From Oscillospiraceae bacterium (GTDB lineage Bacteria; Bacillota; Clostridia; Oscillospirales; Oscillospiraceae): a DNA stretch of 11,648 bases. Position 1 is the first letter of the stretch, and each line of letters starts with the position of its first letter. The translations under genes and the position numbers were made by a program. The notes under the pieces are model-generated. The model did not search any database, was not told the origin of the DNA, and saw only the letters and a list, made by a program, of their open reading frames with translations. Below, in pieces: positions 7,126 to 11,648 of this stretch. The stretch spans positions 2,209 to 13,856 of the forward strand of contig WRMX01000038.1 of the NCBI GenBank assembly GCA_009776905.1, given 5' to 3'.

Positions 7126-7992
7126 TCAAGTCTTTTGCCGAGGATCGAGGGCGTCTCTGAGCCCATCCCCCAGCAAGTTGAATGAAAGTACGGTAATCAT
7201 GACGCAGAGGCCGGGATACATCGAGAGGTACATCTGACCCCGAAGAAAGTTCCGCGCGTCGGAGATCATTGCGCCCCATTCAGGTATTGGCGGCTGCACC
7301 CCAAGCCCAATAAAACTGAGCCCGGCGCCGGCGAGAACCGAGCTGCCCAAGCTCATTGTGATTGAAACGATCAATGGAGATATGGCGTTTGGGATGATGT
7401 GCTTGCGTATGATTCTGGCGCTGCGCACGTTGATGGCTGTCGCTGCCTCAACATATTCCATCTCGCGTACTGTGAGGATAGAAGCGCGCATCAATCGCGC
7501 ATATCCTGATATTGAGCTGATGGCTATGGCGATGATCGCGTTCCTGAGGCTCGGCCCCAGCACCGCCGCGAGCGTGACAGTAAGCAGGAACATGGGTATT
7601 CCTTGGTATACATCAAGTATTCGCATGATCAAGTTGTCCGTCCATCCGCCATAAAAGCCGGCGATGGCGCCGACGAGAATGCCGATCGCTGCTGCAAATG
7701 TGGTCGAGAACAAACCAATCTGCAACGATTGACGCGCTCCGTAGAGCAGACGGCTGAGGACGTCGCGGCCGAGCCTGTCGGTGCCAAGCGGATGCTCTTT
7801 CGAGGAACGCGAAAATGCGGCGGAATAGTCTTGCAGATCATATGGGTATGGCGCAAGTATGGGCGCCAGTATCGCAGCGAGGATTATCAGGAATATGATA
7901 AATAGCGATACGACGGCGATCTTGTTTTTTTTCAATCTGCGCCAAGTTTCCGCAAATCTGGATTTTTTCTTTTTTAATTTTTTATCGTTCAC
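7126..7992 (-). CDS. Peptide-type ABC importer permease, DppC/OppC-like
   Basis: A 288-residue inner-membrane subunit. The Lys-rich cytoplasmic N-terminus (1-25) precedes a first membrane helix (about 25-48). The family marker HPLGTDRLGRDVLSRLL is at 67-83, then about five further helices. The ATPase-coupling EAA loop is at about 180-208 (YVEAATAINV through PNAISPL). AGLSFIGLG (223-231) and EWG at 238-240 near the C-terminus are typical of DppC. The start is a GTG at 7992 with GGGGGG (8001-8006) 8 bases upstream. It forms the translocation channel with the preceding permease, 46 bases away. Length and motif order are normal for the family. Nothing in it reveals the transported substrate; the family moves peptides, but also nickel chelates, opines, sugars and haem precursors. 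Confidence 0.95.
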   Translation of the reverse strand: MNDKKLKKKKSRFAETWRRLKKNKIAVVSLFIIFLIILAAILAPILAPYPYDLQDYSAAFSRSSKEHPLGTDRLGRDVLSRLLYGARQSLQIGLFSTTFAAAIGILVGAIAGFYGGWTDNLIMRILDVYQGIPMFLLTVTLAAVLGPSLRNAIIAIAISSISGYARLMRASILTVREMEYVEAATAINVRSARIIRKHIIPNAISPLIVSITMSLGSSVLAGAGLSFIGLGVQPPIPEWGAMISDARNFLRGQMYLSMYPGLCVMITVLSFNLLGDGLRDALDPRQKT

Positions 7993-8038
7993 TGCACAAT
8001 CCCCCCAATCATAATTATCTTAAAGCTTGTTTTTCGCG

Positions 8039-8992
8039 TCATGACACCCTCTCCCTTTTTCTCCGCCTCGCAAATTGCGAGCGTATTCTTGGGTCGATGA
8101 ACGCGAATCCCAAGTCAATCAGCAGCATTATCACGCTGAATATCACGGACATGAAAAACGTGCTGCCTTGGACGATGGGATAATCCCTGCCCGTGAGGCC
8201 GCCGAGGGTATATTGGCCGAGCCCCGGCACGGAGAAGATTATTTCGGCGATCATTGCCCCGCCGAGAGCCATTCCGAAAATGCCGCCGACTATCATGATG
8301 ATGGGGATGATTGCGTTTTTGAGCGCGTGCTTGTATCTGATTTTAAACTCCGACAGGCCTTTTGACCGTGCCGTCGTGATGTAGTCTTGCCTTATGACTT
8401 CGAGCATGTTCGACCTCATCTGCCGCGTGATGGTGGCTGCGAAGCCAAGCGCGAGCGACAATGTGGGCAAAATCCAGCCCTGCCACGTCGTGATGCCGGA
8501 TGGCGGCAGGATTCCAAGTGTCAGGGCAAAAAATCGTATCATAAGCAAGGCGAAGAAGAATGATGGCATGGACACACAGACAAGAGCCAGAGCAATCGCC
8601 GCGTTGTCCATGATAGTATATTGATGCGTCGCGGCAAAAATTCCCAATGGGACTCCAACAAGAACAGCAAGCGTTACACTAAGTAATGCTATGACGATCG
8701 TGTATCGAAACCGTTGGAAAATTTCGGCCATGACAGGTCTTGAGTTGTAAAAAGACTTTCCAAAGTCTCCGCGAAGTGCATTCCCGAGAAAACGGAAATA
8801 GCGTACAAAGAATGGATCATCTAGACCCATCTCATCACGGAGCGCCTGGTATTCCTCCTCAGTCGCTTCGTTGCCAATCTTGATCCTTGCTGGATCACCA
8901 GGAGCGATTTGAATGAAAATGGCAACAACAAGAGTGATTCCAAGTATTATCGGAATCATCAGAAGAACTCGCTTGATTATATATCTGGTCAT
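8039..8992 (-). CDS. Peptide-type ABC importer permease, DppB/OppB-like
   Basis: A 317-residue inner-membrane subunit. The N-terminus MTRYIIKRVLLMIPIILG is the classic DppB start, with helix 1 at about 9-29, then PGDPA (31-35) and the periplasmic-side region. Further helices lie at about 98-120, 132-158, 172-188, 228-252 and 280-300. The EAA loop is at about 204-232 (YITTARSKGL through ALKNAIIP). The C-terminus ends in DPRIR plus a basic tail. ATG 8992 fits the family start, but no strong ribosome site is adjacent: AAAGG lies about 18 bases upstream. Translation may therefore be weak or structure-dependent, consistent with permeases being made in smaller amounts than the binding protein. Base composition changes inside the gene: the first third has visibly lower GC and different codon choice from the remainder. 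Confidence 0.95.
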   Translation of the reverse strand: MTRYIIKRVLLMIPIILGITLVVAIFIQIAPGDPARIKIGNEATEEEYQALRDEMGLDDPFFVRYFRFLGNALRGDFGKSFYNSRPVMAEIFQRFRYTIVIALLSVTLAVLVGVPLGIFAATHQYTIMDNAAIALALVCVSMPSFFFALLMIRFFALTLGILPPSGITTWQGWILPTLSLALGFAATITRQMRSNMLEVIRQDYITTARSKGLSEFKIRYKHALKNAIIPIIMIVGGIFGMALGGAMIAEIIFSVPGLGQYTLGGLTGRDYPIVQGSTFFMSVIFSVIMLLIDLGFAFIDPRIRSQFARRRKRERVS

Positions 8993-9017
8993 ACTACTGT
9001 AACCATACCTTTCTGCG

Positions 9018-9048
9018 AAGACGCTGACTATTACAGATATGGCGTCTT
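9018..9048 (-). promoter_or_regulatory. Inverted repeat in the permease leader
   Basis: AAGACGC (9018-9024) and GCGTCTT (9042-9048) form a 7-base perfect stem with a 17-base loop, about 25 bases before the permease start codon. It could act as an operator or a leader structure affecting the poorly supported ribosome site. Chance is not excluded. Confidence 0.35.
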
Positions 9049-9124
9049 AACAACAATCGTCTGATTATTTCAATCGAGTTGGTATATCTTGCTGTGAGAA
9101 TACTCTTGATTACTAATGTTTTAA

Positions 9125-9154
9125 GGGGGCATACCCCTTGCGGGTTATGCCCCC
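9125..9154 (-). terminator. Strong hairpin after the binding-protein gene (attenuator-like)
   Basis: GGGGGCATA (9125-9133) pairs perfectly with TATGCCCCC (9146-9154), and the stem continues with three inner C-G pairs after one bulged base. It lies 64 bases past the binding-protein stop, in the 225-base gap before the permease. On the minus strand the hairpin is followed by TTAAAACATT rather than a run of T, so it is not a clean intrinsic terminator. A partial terminator or 3'-end protecting stem is more likely, as known between binding-protein and membrane-subunit genes in other ABC operons. Confidence 0.6.
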
Positions 9155-9217
9155 TCCCGCTCAATTAGTCGTTACAGTTTCGCAGTAATCCGTATACTAT
9201 TAGAAAATGAAAACTAA

Positions 9218-10921
9218 CTAAGATACCCAGTACCATTCATTGAAACGCATACCCGCGTTCGTCCAAAGTATTCGTCCACCGAGATTCTCGTTTATCGCCA
9301 TTGCAGATTCAACGTTACAAATTCCCAACCAGAGCATATATTCAGCAAACATTTTTGAAAGCTCGTAATACTGTTCCTTGCGCTCTATTGAGTTCGGATT
9401 CTCCATAATTTTCCTTGCAAGCTCGTAATATTCATCATAAGCCGGCCAGCCGTTTTCGTAACGCCACGGGCTCCAGAAGATATAGTTACAAAGAATACTC
9501 GAACCAAGCCTCGATGGAGAACCAGACCCGGTAACTAAAATGTCATATTGTTCCGGATCTTGCTGGACTGATGTATACGAAGCATTATCGTAATTATTTA
9601 TGACAATGTTCACACCAATATCATTCATGTTCGACTGTAGAATCTCTGCTGTTGTTACATAGTTCGGCATGCCATTTGTAACAACAACAATATCCTTGCC
9701 TATGATACCCGCTTTCTCAGCATACTCCTTAGCAAGCTCCATGTTGGGACTCTCTGTATAGACCGGATTAAGCTTTTCTAACCGTGGTTCATGATCAATA
9801 CAATAATCAGCAACAGGGCCGAGTAACAGACTGCCGTATCCAAAGTATACAAGGTTGAGCACGGCTTCTCTATTAAATGCGTAGTTGACAGCCATTCTGG
9901 CATCATAATTGTTCATTATTGAGACAGGGTTCAGGTTGTACGTGAGGTTTGGTCCTGCGTTCGTTGCATACATCATAACATCATATCCGGGCAGTGTCTT
10001 GGCATATTCAATATCCTGTGCAGGAATCGCAGGAACGATATCTACCGTACCGGCTTGAATAGCGTTTGTGACCTGCGCGTCTTCGTTGAATATGAGGTAT
10101 TGCAGATTCTCGATTTTTGCCTTTTCGCCCCAATAGTCATCGCGCGCCTTCATATATATATGACTGTTTATCACATATTCAACAACCTCATAGGGGCCTG
10201 TGCCAACGGGATGCATGACAAAATCTTCTTCATTGAATGTCTCCGCATCATATATATACTGTGTTGCAAATCCGAACTGCGGAGCGAAACCATATGGATC
10301 GAGGACGAGCTCAAATGTATAGTCATCAATGATGCGAGATCTCTCCATATTGAACTCTCTGAGCTGTCCCGGTATGTAAGCCTTATGGAAGTTGATCGAG
10401 AATACTAAGTCCTCTGCAGTAAAATCACTTCCGTTTGAAAACTTCACACCTTGTCTGAGATGGATGGTTAGCACATCAGAGTCCCACCCATCAACGCTTT
10501 CGGCGAGGACGTAAACAAGATTGCCTGCATGGTCATAGTCCCAAAGCGGTTCGCAATACTGCCGAGCAGCCATTAATAATGTGGGCGACATTGCATTTGG
10601 AAGCAATGATCCCGCATCTCCCCTGCCGGCAACTTTAAGCGTATCTCGTGCAGAGACCACTCCCTCCGGAGCAGGAGTGCTGTTTATCATATTGTCAGTA
10701 TTCTCCGCTACATTGTTACTGTTGCTGTTCGGATTGGTGTTCGTGTCTGCGTTGCTGTCGGTGTTCGTGTTCGTGTTGGTGTTTGCGTTTGCGTTGCTGT
10801 CGGTGTTCGTGTTGGTGTTGCTGTTTGCGTTGTCGTCCGTCTTGCTGCCGCATGCCGCAACGCCGATGATCATTACGCAGCACAGCAGGATTGCAAGGAG
10901 TCTCGTTGTTTTCTTCTTCAT
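9218..10921 (-). CDS. ABC importer substrate-binding lipoprotein, family 5 (DppA/OppA-like)
   Basis: A 567-residue extracellular binding protein. A lipoprotein signal peptide (1-23: MKKK, a hydrophobic core, then VAA before C24) anchors it to the membrane. A low-complexity linker of Asn, Thr, Asp, Ser and Ala follows (about 29-75), probably a flexible tether. The mature family 5 fold then begins (from about 94), with the hallmark region LTIHLRQGVKFSNGSDFTAEDLVFS at 151-175 (positions only approximate at the ends) and MHPVGTGPYEVVEY (236-249). This family binds peptides, but also opines, nickel chelates and oligosaccharides. I chose ATG 10921 because AAAGGCGG (10928-10935) is 6 bases upstream; the in-frame TTG at 10945 lacks a site and would put charged residues before the signal peptide. 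It is first in the operon, with a good promoter upstream and a hairpin downstream, so high expression is expected. Confidence 0.95.
   Translation of the reverse strand: MKKKTTRLLAILLCCVMIIGVAACGSKTDDNANSNTNTNTDSNANANTNTNTNTDSNADTNTNPNSNSNNVAENTDNMINSTPAPEGVVSARDTLKVAGRGDAGSLLPNAMSPTLLMAARQYCEPLWDYDHAGNLVYVLAESVDGWDSDVLTIHLRQGVKFSNGSDFTAEDLVFSINFHKAYIPGQLREFNMERSRIIDDYTFELVLDPYGFAPQFGFATQYIYDAETFNEEDFVMHPVGTGPYEVVEYVINSHIYMKARDDYWGEKAKIENLQYLIFNEDAQVTNAIQAGTVDIVPAIPAQDIEYAKTLPGYDVMMYATNAGPNLTYNLNPVSIMNNYDARMAVNYAFNREAVLNLVYFGYGSLLLGPVADYCIDHEPRLEKLNPVYTESPNMELAKEYAEKAGIIGKDIVVVTNGMPNYVTTAEILQSNMNDIGVNIVINNYDNASYTSVQQDPEQYDILVTGSGSPSRLGSSILCNYIFWSPWRYENGWPAYDEYYELARKIMENPNSIERKEQYYELSKMFAEYMLWLGICNVESAMAINENLGGRILWTNAGMRFNEWYWVS
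10748..10813 (-). repeat. In-frame direct repeat encoding the lipoprotein linker
   Basis: A 24-base sequence beginning TGCGTTGCTGTCGG on the plus strand occurs at 10748-10771 and again at 10790-10813. The offset is 42 bases, exactly 14 codons, within a longer GTT/GTG-rich tract. The protein consequence is a repeated (NT)nDSNA pattern in the tether. The copy number may vary by slippage or recombination. Confidence 0.75.
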
Positions 10922-10927
10922 TTCTTT

Positions 10928-10935
10928 CCGCCTTT
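10928..10935 (-). promoter_or_regulatory. Ribosome binding site for the binding-protein gene
   Basis: AAAGGCGG on the minus strand, 6 bases before ATG 10921. It decides this start over the upstream in-frame TTG. Confidence 0.7.
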
Positions 10936-10993
10936 CTTTATTCAAATATTTTTTAATTGTAGGTGTTGAATAATGCTCGTAGTAACATTGGAA

Positions 10994-11022
10994 ATGATAT
11001 CATATTATGAATTTTTTGTAAA
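10994..11022 (-). promoter_or_regulatory. Sigma-A-type promoter of the importer operon
   Basis: On the minus strand, TTTACA (11017-11022) and TATCAT (10994-10999) are separated by 17 bases, each matching the consensus at five of six positions. This predicts a transcript start near 10987 and a leader of about 65 bases before the binding-protein ATG. The -10 hexamer lies inside a 10-base palindrome, ATGATATCAT (10994-11003), a possible operator. Confidence 0.65.
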
Positions 11023-11025
11023 GTA

Positions 11026-11053
11026 ATTTTATAAAATCGGTATTTTTTGTAAA
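11026..11053 (-). promoter_or_regulatory. Possible second, upstream promoter
   Basis: TTTACA (11048-11053) and TAAAAT (11026-11031) on the minus strand are 16 bases apart. The -35 region repeats that of the downstream promoter: the 12-base plus-strand sequence ATTTTTTGTAAA occurs at 11011-11022 and 11042-11053, 31 bases apart. In such AT-rich DNA one or both could be fortuitous. Confidence 0.4.
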
Positions 11054-11096
11054 ATCTATAGATTATTCTCAGCAGACGTGTTTGGCAGCGCGGAAA

Positions 11097-11648
11097 CTAT
11101 TTTTCAACTAATTTCACCAGGTTGTTTACACGTTTACGGAACGCAAAGCAGATGGCATCGCGTCTGTCAGCATTGATATGCCGTGCTTTCAGAAGAATTT
11201 CGTAGATTTCTTCATCGATGTTTTTTAGACATCTCACATCAAGCCATGAAAAATCGCTGACAAATTTGATTTGCTCCTCATGAAAATCGCAAAACGGTTG
11301 GCTCCGTGCTGTTTCGGAAGCGCGAATTGCCGAAGCATCGTAATTGCACCACAGAGACGAGCCATTGTCGTATAGCGGAGCGGGCATGAGCCAGTCCAAA
11401 GTTTCTGCGTTTCTGACGGCTCCGAAGTTAGCATAATGGCGATCATAATTCGCAATTATGTAATCAACAGTGAGCATTTTGTCGACAGCGAGCCTTGCGT
11501 CCGGTATGCCTAAGTCAGCGCAGCAATCAATATAGTGCTCATATGTATTATGGATGTCTGTTATCCTCTTTGTGTTATGGATGTAATATGCGCTCACGAG
11601 CTCGGTATCTGCTGTAATGAAGTTCTCACAGACGCTATATGGAAAGCC
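11097..11648 (-). CDS. HipA-like kinase domain protein, N-terminus beyond window
   Basis: The frame is open from the right edge to a TAG at 11097, giving the last 183 residues. Visible residues 61-76 read VDYIIANYDRHYANFG, which matches the HipA catalytic loop (D-x-x-x-x-N-x-D-R-H-x-x-N); the presumed catalytic Asp is D69. APLYDNGSSLW (90-100) supplies the metal-binding Asp (D94) in the DFG-like position. An upstream segment, SVCENFITADTELVSAYYI, fits the preceding core. HipA-family proteins are Ser/Thr kinases; in HipBA modules they are toxins that phosphorylate a tRNA synthetase, while others are stand-alone kinases. No HipB-like antitoxin is visible, and the N-terminal part is missing, so toxin status is open. 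The GTG at 11597 is internal and not the real start. Its stop is 175 bases before the binding-protein gene; a functional link to the importer is not indicated. Confidence 0.8.
   Translation of the reverse strand, partial: GFPYSVCENFITADTELVSAYYIHNTKRITDIHNTYEHYIDCCADLGIPDARLAVDKMLTVDYIIANYDRHYANFGAVRNAETLDWLMPAPLYDNGSSLWCNYDASAIRASETARSQPFCDFHEEQIKFVSDFSWLDVRCLKNIDEEIYEILLKARHINADRRDAICFAFRKRVNNLVKLVEK

Noticed and set aside
9060..9100. Separate promoter for the permease genes
   Set aside because: TTGAAA and nearby hexamers on the minus strand do not pair with a convincing -10 at proper spacing.
10921..10945. TTG start giving eight more residues to the binding lipoprotein
   Set aside because: The good ribosome site lies within this stretch and is correctly spaced for ATG 10921. 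The longer form would precede a complete signal peptide.
1..11648. tRNA, rRNA, insertion sequence or phage genes
   Set aside because: No tRNA-like cloverleaf, rRNA segment, transposase, integrase or terminal inverted repeat was recognised by eye on either strand.

Overview
The window reads as a chromosomal segment of an anaerobic, probably low-to-mid-GC Gram-positive (Clostridia-like) bacterium. The grounds are a substrate-binding protein anchored as a lipoprotein, strong AGGAGG-type ribosome binding sites with several GTG starts, and oxygen-sensitive enzyme types (a two-cluster Fe-S protein of the RdhA/QueG kind and a corrinoid-methyltransferase-like protein). I cannot name a genus. All genes I can support lie on the minus strand, so the region is transcribed from right to left.

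Right edge (11097-11648): the C-terminal part of a HipA-like kinase, cut by the window end. An AT-rich gap of 175 bases follows (10922-11096). It carries a good sigma-A-type promoter, and possibly a second one, facing the main operon.

Main operon (10921 down to 1): a dipeptide/oligopeptide-type ABC importer in the usual order: binding lipoprotein, two permeases, two ATPases. It is followed with short gaps by a uroporphyrinogen-decarboxylase-superfamily protein that lacks the HemE N-terminal motif and has an H-x-C-G motif like the corrinoid methyltransferases MtaA/CmuA. Next come a soluble Fe-S protein resembling reductive dehalogenase/epoxyqueuosine reductase, then two related FAD-dependent oxidoreductases. 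The last of these runs off the left edge without a stop. A stable hairpin lies between the binding-protein gene and the first permease, probably setting a high binding-protein to permease ratio.

The most striking non-coding feature is at 2922-3145: six near-identical copies of a 19-base palindrome at an exact 41-base period, plus one decayed copy at 2882-2894. The array lies inside the operon, between the Fe-S protein gene and the first flavoprotein gene, and its last palindrome abuts the stop codon of the Fe-S protein gene.

Taken together, the genes suggest uptake of an unknown small molecule by the importer, followed by cytoplasmic methyl transfer and/or reductive chemistry. Two proteins belong to families that often work with corrinoids, and two flavoproteins could supply or take electrons. 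The substrate cannot be read from the sequence, and this grouping is the best candidate here for an undescribed pathway.
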